Assembly (NCBI GenBank): GCA_003693705.1
Contig: RBZT01000327.1
Location: 1-26,720, forward strand
From: Polymyxa betae
Taxonomy: Eukaryota > Endomyxa > Phytomyxea > Plasmodiophorida > Plasmodiophoridae
Direction: 5' to 3'
DNA: 26,720 bases
The notes under the pieces are model-generated. The model was given only the letters and a program-made list of their open reading frames with translations. It did not search any database and had not been told where the DNA came from. A program made the position numbers and the translations under genes. Of this stretch, positions 1 to 9,515 are shown one piece after another. Position 1 is the stretch's first letter; every line of letters starts with the position of its first letter.

Positions 1-234
1 ATGGTCTTCTCTCAGATCATGATGCCTACTCTGTAAGTTTCTCTCCTCGTCCATAGTTGCCATTCTCACCATTTCTATGATAGAGGGTATTGTTTTGGTT
101 TTGGAGCTGGTGCTATTCAACCGGATCAAAATCGTGGATCTTATTACTATTCAGATGCATCTGAAATCAAGACGAACGCTGTCGCTGGTCTTGCTGCTGC
201 TCTGGCCGCTTATTTCTTCAACAACATCCATTAA
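1..234 (+). CDS. 3' end of a spliced gene of unknown function, probably partial at the left edge
   Basis: Seen: an open frame from base 1 meets a strong donor (GTAAGT at 33), and an acceptor TAG ends at 83. Joining 1-32 to 84-234 gives 60 codons ending in TAA. The second exon encodes a Gly/Ala/Tyr-rich tail with YCFGFGAGA near its start and AVAGLAAALAAYFF near its end. The gene may begin left of the window, so the ATG at base 1 need not be the true start. A caution: using the next AG (GATAGAG) instead gives another open, Leu-rich reading in a different frame, so the frame is not certain. No family is recognised. Confidence 0.35.
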
Positions 235-2638
235 ACAAGTTGATCAGCAGTAAACTGAACAGCCCTGCAACGATGTGCGCAACAATAGTGGCCGCTGTCT
301 CAAAACGCTTTATTCGCTGATTCAAATCGTTCGCAAAAGCTGTAGGGATTTCGTTGCTGTATATCATTGATCATCCTCCCCGAAGCTACATCATCGCAGT
401 CTGAGCAAAGGGACTGTCTTGAGTTGATTTCGCAAAGATTCAATTGCAATATTTTTATGTGACTAAAGCGAGAGGATGACCGGTAATATAGCTACTGGAC
501 TGAATTGGATCGGATCTTTCTGCGATGATGCCCGAGTACCTGTCTTGGGGTTGGGGTGGAAGACTGCCCTTGGTGATGTCTGCTACGACGACAGAGAGAG
601 ATAGAGAGAGAACGCACGGAGTAGTCCAAAAGTTATCCATCTGAGATGGGAAGAAGCGGAGCTGGAAGCTTCCAGAAGCTGTTCCAGACGGTTAGGGATG
701 AGCTGCTTCCCAGTCAGGGATGTAAGCTTCAGTCGCGCAGATGCGCCACGGCACTGTAACGAAACACATTTTACGCAGCATTCCGTATTCTGTTCCCTAA
801 TACTGTAGTGGGAATTTGAAAATTTAATGTAAAAGAGGGATGAGGGTACCTCCAAATACAGCCAATATTGTCCTTGTGAGAGAGTGGCTTCACCAACTCA
901 ATCTTTGACCAGTCATTTACCTCCATGTCACACATGGCGCTAATTTTCTTACTCATATTCTCGTCGTGTCGTACTGGCCCGGATGTAGGTGATACAATAC
1001 ATATGTTTTGTTTCCATCTGCGTTTATATCAATTCTCTCATGTATTCATGATATGCATTTTAAGGGATGGAGTATATTTACGTTAAAGACGTCACTACAG
1101 CATGACATTCTTGTGGGAAATTTTTTTCAGGAATATTGTGGACTCCGAGTCGCTTAACAACGTCTCATTATTTAATAGCTTTTGAAAAGTTCTTTCAGAT
1201 GAAAAGTAGGTCTGTTCCGAGCTGGTGGTAAGAGATCGAGTCCGCTGAAGGATTCTCGATGTCGTCAAAATGAATTCCGGATCGATCTAACACGAAATAT
1301 GTAATAACAATAGATAAGCTGAATATCATTTCAAAACGTATGATGCATGAATACTACAGACTACTGGAAATGTGAAGTAGCCGTAAAATCTGATTCTACA
1401 TTGCTGGCTGATGAGATAATTCTCATATCGTAGAGACAGTGAGAAGATATTGACTTGTCCAGCTTCACATTCATGTTCTTGATGTCCACAATTCCATTGT
1501 GATAGGGATACGACGCGAGTCACCCTTAGAACGAGAGAGGATCGACCTTGATAGGTATTGTTCCAATAGCTTCGCGCAGCGGGCGCACCTGACGCTCAAA
1601 ATCCGGATAGTGAGCGCCAATCCACGCTGTAGCAAAGAGAAACTGCATATGATCAACTGCTGTGTTCGGCGTTGGCATTGAGCTAGTGATAGATTTGTAG
1701 CGGGATCCTGTCTGACAGCCCTCTGCCCAGTAGAGGCGTCCGCAACATTCCGCCTCAGTAAGATACAAACGGCAGTGTGCAGCACTTTAGCTTCAAACTG
1801 TCTGACCTTACATAAACCTGAAAATTAAGCAAGAAGATCATCTGGTATCGATGCAGGAGCAGGAAGATCGTCAACCCTGATATGTGACTGAAAAGAAGAT
1901 AGAGAACATTTGAAGATTGTCTCCATCCCTTATTGAAAAGTAAAAACAGAATTGGTATTTCATTGCAGAAGGCGCCTAGAAGTTACAGTATCAAAAAGGC
2001 GTTAGAATGAAGTGCGACTGAATATCACCTCAAATCGCCATCGGGAGCTGCCAAAAACGTTTGAATGCATTCAGCTTTAGCGAACAATTTGGCATTTAGC
2101 TACGAATTCACCTTCGGCATGCAAGTCAGCCATGGGACTGAGAAGCTTATTGGGGAGATGAGGCGGTGGTGTCCGGAATGGGGGGACTTGTATTCGTCCC
2201 TTCATGACGTTCGGCCTCTGTATCCTGTCCAGATGACTGACTGTTGAGCTCGCGTATTATTTAAAAATAAAGCGATAATGACAAGTTCCTAAGACCCTGA
2301 CTTTCGTACGTATACAAAGGTCGAGGAGGCATGATGCCGGAGGGTTGAACAACACTCTGTTCGGAGCGATCGAAGCCCCGATGCTGACACACGGAGTTGT
2401 TTCGGCCGCATCTGGAGGATTGAAGAGCGTCACTCAACACTCACAACGAATGCGTCAATGCAACGATGTCGCTTCTGTTAACTGGCAGTCTTCAGCCGGT
2501 TCAGAATTCGGGATGATTCTGAGGACCAAATCACGGACAATCAACTGGAGCTGGAATTGTAGAAACTCGGGAAGCCAAACGATTCCGTCCTAAACAACAT
2601 GTCTTGCTATCGGCGTCATGACTATCCAAGAACGGAAA
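235..2638. other. 2.4 kb without a recognisable gene
   Basis: No frame here could be tied to a known family or to a consistent splice model. It holds a short GA-rich simple repeat near 590-615. An 80-codon reverse open frame at 1526-1768 contains an HMQFLFATAWIGAHYPDFER stretch that looks somewhat protein-like but has no convincing neighbouring exons. A short plus-strand frame at 2065-2247 is followed by an AATAAA at about 2267 that could be a polyadenylation signal. All of these are too weak to call as genes. Confidence 0.4.
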
Positions 2639-3250
2639 TCACAGTCGAAAGAGGGTTTGTCCCAGGAGTCCTCGTTGATACCAACGCAAGCTCTCTTTGG
2701 CCTTCTGCTTGATCACACGAGCAACGGGTTCTGGAAGAGTCAGTGGCGGAGGAACTCCGGACAAGGGATCACTATCATTGAAACGAATACTTACGAACCT
2801 CTGGACACTTTGCACCATGGTCAGGCCCAGCATTAAAGTCATACAGCGCAGGAGACGAGCCATCTCTTCATTGCACAGAATCTCATTCCACATAATTAAC
2901 TGATACACGCCCATGACCAGCTGCGGAGGAACTTTCTTCACATAATTGAGCGTCTCGGGGTCGTACCGGACTCGGGCGGCAAGAATACGGACAAGCTGGG
3001 GGATCTGGTTGCTACTGGTATTGGGCGATTCGAACAGGGCCTGTATGACCTTGCGACGGCCCACATATAGCAGTCGGCGGGATGTCAGACTGAGATGTCC
3101 CAGGTCTGTTGCAGAGACGCAGCACTGCTCCAAGATCTCATCCGGGAGACGAAAGAGACCAGATTCCTGGTCGGCCGAAAAGGCCGCCTCCCCCAGGACC
3201 AGTACGGCCGCCGCCATCAAGACAACGTGAACATGCATGGTGGGAATCAC
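2639..3250 (-). CDS. Unknown protein with signal peptide and F-box-like segment
   Basis: A single-exon frame of 203 codons, or 199 if the second Met at 3238 is used; that Met gives the cleaner signal peptide. Seen: after MHVHVV comes a hydrophobic core (LMAAAVLVLG) and an Ala-rich cleavage region near residues 20-26. It is followed by FRLPDEILEQ and then DLGHLSLTSRRL. The LPxEIL...DL..LSLxSRRL pattern is what an F-box looks like, though this one is a few residues short. The rest (residues 65-203) has helix-like leucine and isoleucine spacing, a VPPQLVMGVYQLIMWNEIL segment, and no known motif. F-box proteins normally act in the cytosol or nucleus as SCF ubiquitin-ligase adaptors, so a signal peptide in front is odd. 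Alternatives are that the match is coincidental or that the hydrophobic segment is a membrane anchor. It stands alone between an empty region and a transposon cluster. Confidence 0.55.
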   Translation of the reverse strand: MIPTMHVHVVLMAAAVLVLGEAAFSADQESGLFRLPDEILEQCCVSATDLGHLSLTSRRLLYVGRRKVIQALFESPNTSSNQIPQLVRILAARVRYDPETLNYVKKVPPQLVMGVYQLIMWNEILCNEEMARLLRCMTLMLGLTMVQSVQRFVSIRFNDSDPLSGVPPPLTLPEPVARVIKQKAKESLRWYQRGLLGQTLFRL

Positions 3251-3379
3251 TGAATCAGAATGTAAAGTCTTAACACTCGAGGGTTGCGCACAGCACCATA
3301 CCTGACTGAACCCTTTTCTCTTCGAGTCTGCTTGTAAAATACATCATGTTGAACAGGCGTCTAGCTGGGAAAATTTAAA

Positions 3380-3611
3380 TTGACCTACGATTGCTCTACG
3401 CTCTACGGATTGATCTACTCCGCGCACTTTTGAAATGCTCTATAAATTGATCAATTTTGACGGAAATCAGACAATTGACCTACAAAATGATCTACTTTCT
3501 CGAAAATGATCTATTTTTGACCTACTCCACGGATAGTTAATTGCGACCTACTAATTGATCTACTGTCACCAATTTGATCTACAAATTGATCTACTAAACC
3601 CTAAACCCTAA
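3380..3611. repeat. Degenerate short repeat (AATTGATCTAC-like) ending in telomere-like units
   Basis: Variants of TTGATCTAC, TGACCTAC and ATGATCTAC recur at irregular spacing of roughly 10-30 bases throughout, often preceded by AAATTGA. The copies are too diverged for a neat period, so this is an old or imperfect satellite. The array is AT-rich and abuts two telomere-like units at its right end. Confidence 0.5.
3594..3611. repeat. Two interstitial telomere-like units (CCCTAAA type)
   Basis: CTAAACCCTAAACCCTAA directly follows the last GATCTAC of the preceding repeat. The unit reads CCCTAAA (TTTAGGG on the other strand), not the TTAGGG usual in animals. Only two full units are present, so chance or a transposon end cannot be excluded. 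Confidence 0.35.
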
Positions 3612-3979
3612 TCCAAGCTTTGTAAATTTGAATGGATGTGAGTGCCTGGTTCATTGAAATTAGATACTTATTTCTCGGTGAAAATGTGACCATAATGCAC
3701 ATATTAGAAGATTTGATTGATGCAGATTTTCGTCGCGGGACTTTACAATCTCAATGTCCATTTCACTTGAAGAACATTGGTTTCTCAGTTTGTCGATATC
3801 GAAAAAACAATGATCGTAAGGTCGAGATGGTAGCGAGCAGTGTAGCTATCACGTGAAGTTTCAAACAATTGTGTGTGGAGTTTGAGTTTTTGTTCGATTT
3901 TGTATAAATCCGTCACGGACACCGCAATTCTGCAGCTGCGATAATCAATAGCTGGGGACCAATCTGCCAACATCGAATC

Positions 3980-4996
3980 ATGCCGAACGCTGCAAACCCT
4001 CCCGTCTATCTAGGTGGATTTACGTATATCTATAATCGCACCGGGTTAAGCGGAGTGAAGTATTTTCGCTGCCATAAGTACCGAGTGACCCAGAAACGTT
4101 CGCAGGCATGCTCTGCAACTATTGCTTTGAATCCAGACGGCTCATTGAAAAACCATTGTACTGAGGAGGAGCATAGCTGCACTCCATGTAACGGAGATCA
4201 GTTTGTTGATGTTGAACAAGAGGTAACCAACAACCACGCCAGCAGGGTCCGCTTTTTTATTTAAATTTGTTTAAATTTGCAGATGACATCAATGATCGAC
4301 AGTATTGCCAGCTCTGAGAGGCATCGAACTGCCACCGAAATCTGGCAGCAAGTATCACGGGATATTCTGGCCCAATACCAAGCTGTTCCAATTCGATGAA
4401 AAAAGCTACAGCGATTGCCAGAATTCAATATATTAAGAATGGCGGGGTTAGAGCGGATCGGCTTCGCGATATTGAAGAAACAGATTTGGCTTTACTGTCC
4501 GATCAATCCTCCCCATTCCTTGCGTTCAATACTCCGGTTTTTGAAGGAGTTGTTCAGCATAGATTAACAGGATGGGGGGTTCCAGGATTATACAAACTGT
4601 TGAAAACTCCGAACATCCATCTGTTCATTGATTGCACTTTTCGCATTGCCCCAAAGCCTTTCAAGCAATTGATGATATTCATGATTCGTGCTACGGATTT
4701 GTATCTCCCTGTGTTTTATGTTTTAATGACTGCCCGGACGGCGTTCTTATACCGCTTTGCATTCAATTTAGTCAACGCTGTTATTGGCTGTCCTGTACGC
4801 CCTATTCAAATTTACTGCGATTTTGAAAATGCATTGATTAGCGCAATCAAAGGTAACTCCGCGGAAACAAACTTATGTCTGTTCATTTGTTCTTAGGCGT
4901 TATGGGGCCTCAAGCGTCAATCATTGGATGTTTATTTCATTGGAAGAAGGCTCTTCGAACCAAATTAATTGATAAGTTGAAAGTTGATCATGACAC
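3980..4996 (+). pseudogene. FLYWCH-MULE transposase, spliced, frameshifted and truncated by a copia LTR
   Basis: Three exons can be read. Exon 1 (3980-4222, 81 codons) carries an FLYWCH-type zinc finger: GGFTYIYN, then KYFRCHKYR, CSATI and EEHSC. The intron 4223-4282 ends TTTGCAG. Exon 2 starts at 4283; its frame hits TGA at 4397-4399, and the sequence continues in the frame beginning at 4396, so a one-base indel is implied. This part has the MULE core: LFIDCTFRIAPKPFKQL (first Asp) and YCDFENALISAI (second Asp). The intron 4853-4896 ends TTCTTAG. Exon 3 (4897-4996) reads on as GCLFHWKKALR, typical of MULE transposases after the second Asp. The frame is cut at 4996 by the copia LTR before the catalytic Glu. 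The encoded enzyme would have cut and pasted a Mutator-like DNA transposon; this copy is dead. Confidence 0.8.
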
Positions 4997-5237
4997 TGTA
5001 GAATGTGGGCGTCGACCCGACCACTAGTTCGGAACATTCCAGCCCCCGAACGCGGCCTCCTCCGGATGCCGCCACGGCGTACGAAATAATACAGAATAAC
5101 AACCGATCCGTGTGTTGATCTAGCCTTCGCTCCCCACCGTCGTAGAACTTGTTGAAGACGAAGTAACGGACGATGACGACAGCGGAAACCCATCCTGGAA
5201 GCGGCAGCAAGCAGTCTACGACCAAGGGATCAGAACA
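4997..5237 (+). repeat. 5' LTR of the copia element
   Basis: It begins TGTAGAATGTGGGCG and ends AACA directly before the primer-binding site. It repeats the sequence at 9274-9515. Differences from the 3' LTR are AATAAC versus AATAGC near 5099, one missing T in GAAGTAACGG near 5164, CATCCTGG versus CAGCCCGG near 5193, and the last six bases (AGAACA versus TCAACA). The gag ATG at 5173 lies inside this LTR. Confidence 0.88.
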
Positions 5238-5895
5238 GGTTATGGGCCCAGTCCACGCGGCTGTCACATTCCCCGGTCCAAGACTAAACGGAAAGAACTG
5301 GTCGAAGTTCTCGTTCGCGTTCCAAGCATTCTTACGTGGGTTACGGATGGGGCACCTTCTGGACAACCCTCAGGCTACTGGAGAGGATGCCGACATCTGC
5401 TACTCTCTCCTGGTGGGAGCAGTAGAGCCTGACCAGCTGGACATTCTCTTCGAGACTCAGACTCCCGGTCAAGCTTGGGCGTCCCTCAAGAAAGCCTACC
5501 AGAATGTCAGCAGCCAGAGAGTTGTCATGCTCTCCCACGAATTTCGTCGGGCCAAGATGCGTGACGGGCAGAGCGTTCAAGAGTTCACCAGCCACATGCT
5601 GGAACTTACCCGTCAGATCAAGGCGGCAGGAGGCGCCGAAATCACCGATATGGACTTCTTTACAACTGTCCTGTTGGCAGTACAGGATCTATCCGGTTCT
5701 CTATCGTTGTCGAATGCCTACTCAACGGCAGCGTCCTCCCCAAGGCAGAGCTCATCGCTCGTCTGCGGGAAGCCGAAAAGCGCGCGCACCAGAGATCGCC
5801 TGTCGAGCCTCAAGCGGCACTGGTTGCCGATGTCAAGAAGCGTGGTAAAGGACGAAACCGGAAGAAACCCGGCAAGGGTAATAACCAAGGCTTAA
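5173..5895 (+). pseudogene. copia gag (capsid), frameshifted before the zinc knuckle
   Basis: The frame starts at an ATG inside the 5' LTR and runs through the primer-binding site. Residues 30-180 are a typical copia Gag region: LNGKNWSKFSFAFQAFL, then QAWASLKKAYQ, QSVQEFTSHMLEL and DMDFFTTVLLA. After about 5697 this frame becomes non-Gag-like (Ser/Arg-rich) and stops at 5893-5895. The genuine continuation lies one base back, in the frame of pol: VVECLLNGSVLPKAELIARL, a basic GRNRKKPGKG stretch, then the knuckle CRRCGQTGHWARGC (CX2CX4HX4C) at about 5919-5960. I see no classical slippery heptamer at the junction, so a mutation or sequencing error is likelier than programmed frameshifting. Gag would assemble virus-like particles in the cytoplasm. 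Confidence 0.8.
5238..5251 (+). promoter_or_regulatory. Primer-binding site matching the initiator-Met tRNA anticodon region
   Basis: GGTTATGGGCCCAG lies immediately after the 5' LTR. It is complementary to CUGGGCCCAUAACC, the anticodon stem-loop of eukaryotic initiator methionine tRNA. In Drosophila copia a 5' half of that tRNA, cut in the anticodon loop, primes minus-strand DNA; the same mode is inferred here. The site is translated as part of gag (residues VMGPV). Confidence 0.8.
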
Positions 5896-8800
5896 AAGAT
5901 TCCGAAGACGATGACAAATGCCGACGATGCGGTCAAACTGGTCACTGGGCGAGAGGCTGTCGCGCGAAGGTCCCACAGAAATCGGACAAGAGCAAGAACC
6001 AGCAGGAAGCTAATGCCACCGACCAGTACCTGTTCGCAGCGACCGAATGCTCTTCAACATCAGGCTCGTGGCTTATGGACAGTGGCGCATCGTCCCACAT
6101 GGTAAACCGTTTTGACTACCTGTACGAAGCAAGAGAGCTATCACCCCTCGTCCGGGTCGTCCTTGGAAACGGCGATAGTGTATACGCAACGCATATCGGC
6201 CGTGTGATGTTGACCCCACACATCACCCTCAAGAATGCTCTCTACTTCAAGGGCCTGCGCGAGAACCTTCTCTCTACAACAGCGGCCTGCAAGACCGACG
6301 GCATCGAAGCCAAGCAAGTCAAGGACAAGTACGACATCGTTAAGGACGGACGCGTGCTGATATCGGTATCCCGGAATGGTGGTATGTTTCGCTTTAACGC
6401 GATCCCCACGAAGCTCGACCCGACAGGACAAGAGGTTGCCATGCCAATTATTGAAGAGCTTCATCGACGATGTGGTCACTCATGCTACGCGACGATAAAG
6501 GAGATGATATCATCCGGCATCCTACCGAAGCCAGATTCCGAGGTCACGACGACTCCATGCGACGTTTGCGCTAAGGGTAAGATGACAAGGCTTCCTATTC
6601 CTAAACAGGGAACCAATGCACCACGGAAAATCGGTGAACTCGTTCACAGCGACCTCTGTGGCCCAATGCCTACGCAATCCATTCAAGGGAGCAAGTACAT
6701 CGCGACGTACATCGACGACGCCACTAACTTCGTGCACGTGGCCTTCCTAAAAGAGAAGTCGGACAAGCTTCAAGAATTCATCGCGTACGATCGCGCCATG
6801 GAAAAGCAGTTCGATGCACCAGTCCGGATTTTCCGGTCCGACGGAGGCGGAGAGTACACAAGCAAAGCAGCAGCAGAGTACATGCGAAGCCGCGGGATCA
6901 AGTTTGAGCGCTCGACGCCCGGCACTCCGCAGCAGAACGGCAAAGCAGAGCGTATGAATCGGACCCTTTGCGAGATGGAGCGATGCTTGAGAGCCGACGC
7001 TCAGCTACCCAAATGGTATTGGGAATACGCCATCAAGATGGCCGCCTTCATAAGGAACCGGACACCAACATCCTCTAACGCGCTCCGAGCGACGCCCTTC
7101 GAACTCCTCTTCGGTCACGTACCTGATCTCTCCGATCTTCCCATCTTCGGATCAAAGGTGGAGGTTCACGTTCCCGACCGGGCGAGAGACAAGCTCGACA
7201 TGAAATCAAGGAGCTGTATCTTCCTAGGATACGCTGACGGTATGAAAGCATGCATATTCGAAGACTTATCTGATCGTAAGCGATTTGTTTCACGTGATTG
7301 GCGACCATCAGGGGAGCCGACAGCTGTCGAGGTGCAGATGGACGAAGAGGAAGACGAACTAGAAACGGAAGACCAGCCCCTACCGAATCCGAGCGGCAAC
7401 ATCACAGTCATGGTCGGCCTACCAAGTAGTCGGGCAACCGGCAACGTCCGTGCGCCGAGCCAGGATGCCGATCCGAATAGTGACGTCGAGCCACAGCAGC
7501 AACATCAAGAAAGATCGTCCGGGATCGCCAGTGAACGATCGACTACCAGCATTCGAAGGCAAGTGCAGCAACCTCGTGTCAGCACTGGCCGAGGGAGACC
7601 TGCATCAACGTCAGCACCAGGAGCTGTACCAGTGGCAATAAACGTACGAAGGTCGAGCCGAAACCCTGCTCCTCGCGACTTCTTCTCAAACACGCAATCA
7701 CTGGGGATGGCGGTCGACATCGACGACGAGCCACGGTCCGCTCAGCAAGCCTTGTCAGAAGTCAAGTGGCGCAAGGCCATGGAAGAGGAGTTCGCCGCTT
7801 TGCAAAAGAATGGAACATGGAAGCTAGTCGAAGAACCGAAGGGAAGGAACATCATCGGAGGGAAATGGTGCTTCAAGGCGAAGCGGGATGCTGAAGGGAA
7901 CATAGTAAGATGCAAGGCTCGATACGTTGCTCGCGGTTTTACCCAACAGGCCGGCGTCGACTATGATGAGACTTTCTCCCCCGTTGTCTCTCTGACATCT
8001 TTGCGATGCGTGCTCTCGATCGCGGCGGAGTCTGGTATGTATCTGCGACAGCTTGACGTCAACACAGCCTTCCTGTATGGCGACCTGGAGGAAGAACTGT
8101 ACCTCGAGCAACCAGAAGACTTCGAACAGGAGACGACCGACGGCAAGAAGGCGGTCTGCCGGCTGCGGAAGGCTATCTACGGCCTAAAGCAAGCTGGGCG
8201 GGTATGGTGGAAACAAGTCGATGATTACCTACAGCAGACGGGCTTTATCAGCACTACCAGCGACCCTTGCGTTTACGTTAGCAGCGACGCCGACGGCATC
8301 ACTATAATCTGCATCTACGTCGACGACCTTGGTTCTCGCAGCGACTTCAAACAAACGTCTGGACAAGCTCGAAGGACTCCTCCGTCAGAAGTATTCCATG
8401 AAGCCCACCGGTGACCTATCATTTGTTTTAGGAATCAAAATTCACAAGATCGAGACGCCAAGACGATTACCCTGTCGCAGAGCGCCTACGCGAAGAGTAT
8501 TCTCGAGCGATTCGGGATGGAGACCTGTAAACCTCTGACGACGCCTTCTGCGGTGGGAGCGACGCTGACCCGCCAAGACGGCGATGTCTCGAAATATCCC
8601 TACTCACAGGCTGTCGGCTCGTTGATGTACTTAATGCAAGGAACAAGACCTGACCTGGCTCATGCGGTTGGAGTCGCGTCACGCTTCAGCAACAATCCAG
8701 GTCCTGAGCACGTCGCGTCTTTAAAGCGGATCATGCGATACCTACAAGGCACGATGGAGTTATCTATCAAGTACGGTGGCCAACCCCAGACGCTGACCTG

Positions 8801-9278
8801 TTATGTCGACGCTGACTTCGCGGGCGACTTCGAGGACCGCAAGTCGACGACCGGGTACGTGTTCCTGATGAGCGGCGGTCCCGTCAGCTGGGCCAGCCGG
8901 CGACAAGGGTGTGTCGCTCTGTCGACGACCGAAGCCGAGTACGTGGCCTTGGGGACGGCGACAGGAGAGACTATGTGGCTGCGCACTCTCCTCACCGAGG
9001 TGGGCTGAACGCAGACGGAGGCCACGCCCATGCACGAGGACAACCAGGGTGCGATCGCGGTGGCGACGAGTGAGAAGTCAAGTCGACGAACGAAGCACAT
9101 AGACGTGAAGTACCACTACGTCGGAGAGGCCGTGAAAAAGTGCGCAGTGAAAACTATCTACTGCCCAGCGGACATTATGTTGGCGGACATTTTAACTAAG
9201 GCGATCCCGGCACAGCGATTTCAAGACCTACGTGCCCATCTCCTACATGGAAACGTCGCGTCGACGGGGGGAGTGTAG
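5698..9278 (+). pseudogene. copia pol: zinc knuckle, protease, integrase, reverse transcriptase, RNase H (frameshifted, one stop)
   Basis: Domains in order: zinc knuckle near 5919; aspartic protease WLMDSGASSHMV near 6069; integrase HHCC with RRCGHSCYATIKEM and CDVCAKGK (6465-6580); integrase core with the first Asp in VHSDLCGP, the second in FRSDGGGEY and the Glu in QQNGKAERMNR (6640-6960). Reverse transcriptase runs from WKLVEEP, with VARGFTQQAGVDYDETFSPV and IYVDDL (7819-8328). An extra base after GACGAC (about 8327) shifts the frame to 8329-8445, and a missing base near 8445 restores it. RNase H follows: YVDADFAGDFEDRKSTTGY and STTEAEYVALG (8800-8965). TGA at 9006-9008 breaks the frame. 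Reading then resumes with HEDNQGAIAVA and RRTKHIDVKYHYV, and ends at a TAG (9276-9278) that lies in the first bases of the 3' LTR. The protein would process, copy and integrate the element. Confidence 0.88.
9266..9273 (+). promoter_or_regulatory. Polypurine tract of the copia element
   Basis: GGGGGGAG sits directly before the TGTAGAATG start of the 3' LTR, where plus-strand DNA synthesis is primed in LTR retrotransposons. It is still coding for the last residues of pol. Confidence 0.8.
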
Positions 9279-9515
9279 AATGTGGGCGTCGACCCGACCA
9301 CTAGTTCGGAACATTCCAGCCCCCGAACGCGGCCTCCTCCGGATGCCGCCACGGCGTACGAAATAATACAGAATAGCAACCGATCCGTGTGTTGATCTAG
9401 CCTTCGCTCCCCACCGTCGTAGAACTTGTTGAAGACGAAGTTAACGGACGATGACGACAGCGGAAACCCAGCCCGGAAGCGGCAGCAAGCAGTCTACGAC
9501 CAAGGGATCTCAACA
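9274..9515 (+). repeat. 3' LTR of the copia element
   Basis: It matches the 5' LTR almost exactly through GGGATC at 9509. The last six bases (TCAACA) agree at four of six positions with the 5' LTR end, so the true boundary is either 9515 or, if the end was lost by recombination, 9509. The following bases read at once as integrase of a different, Ty3/gypsy element. Confidence 0.85.

Larger units (their letters stand above)
4997..9515 (+). mobile_element. Ty1/copia LTR retrotransposon, near full length, recently inserted but disabled
   Basis: The element has the full copia order: LTR, primer-binding site, gag with zinc knuckle, protease, integrase, reverse transcriptase, RNase H, polypurine tract, LTR. 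Integrase before reverse transcriptase places it in Ty1/copia. The two LTRs differ by about three substitutions and one indel over their first 235 bases, so the insertion looks young. The polyprotein nevertheless carries a frame change in gag (near 5700), two opposite one-base shifts in the reverse transcriptase (near 8327 and 8445) and a TGA at 9006-9008. It is visibly more GC-rich than its neighbours. The left flank is a MULE transposase and the right flank a Ty3/gypsy integrase. The flanking pentamers (GACAC on the left, AAGAC on the right) are not a target duplication. Confidence 0.9.

Noticed and set aside
3594-3611. A real chromosome end
   Set aside because: Only two telomere-like units, with transposons and genes continuing on both sides.
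5697-5705. Programmed -1 frameshift between gag and pol
   Set aside because: No X XXY YYZ heptamer or obvious downstream structure at the junction, and the shift falls inside Gag before the zinc knuckle; a mutation or sequencing error is simpler.
7166-7720. Reverse-strand frames inside the copia element
   Set aside because: Shadows of the integrase and linker coding strand; composition bias only.
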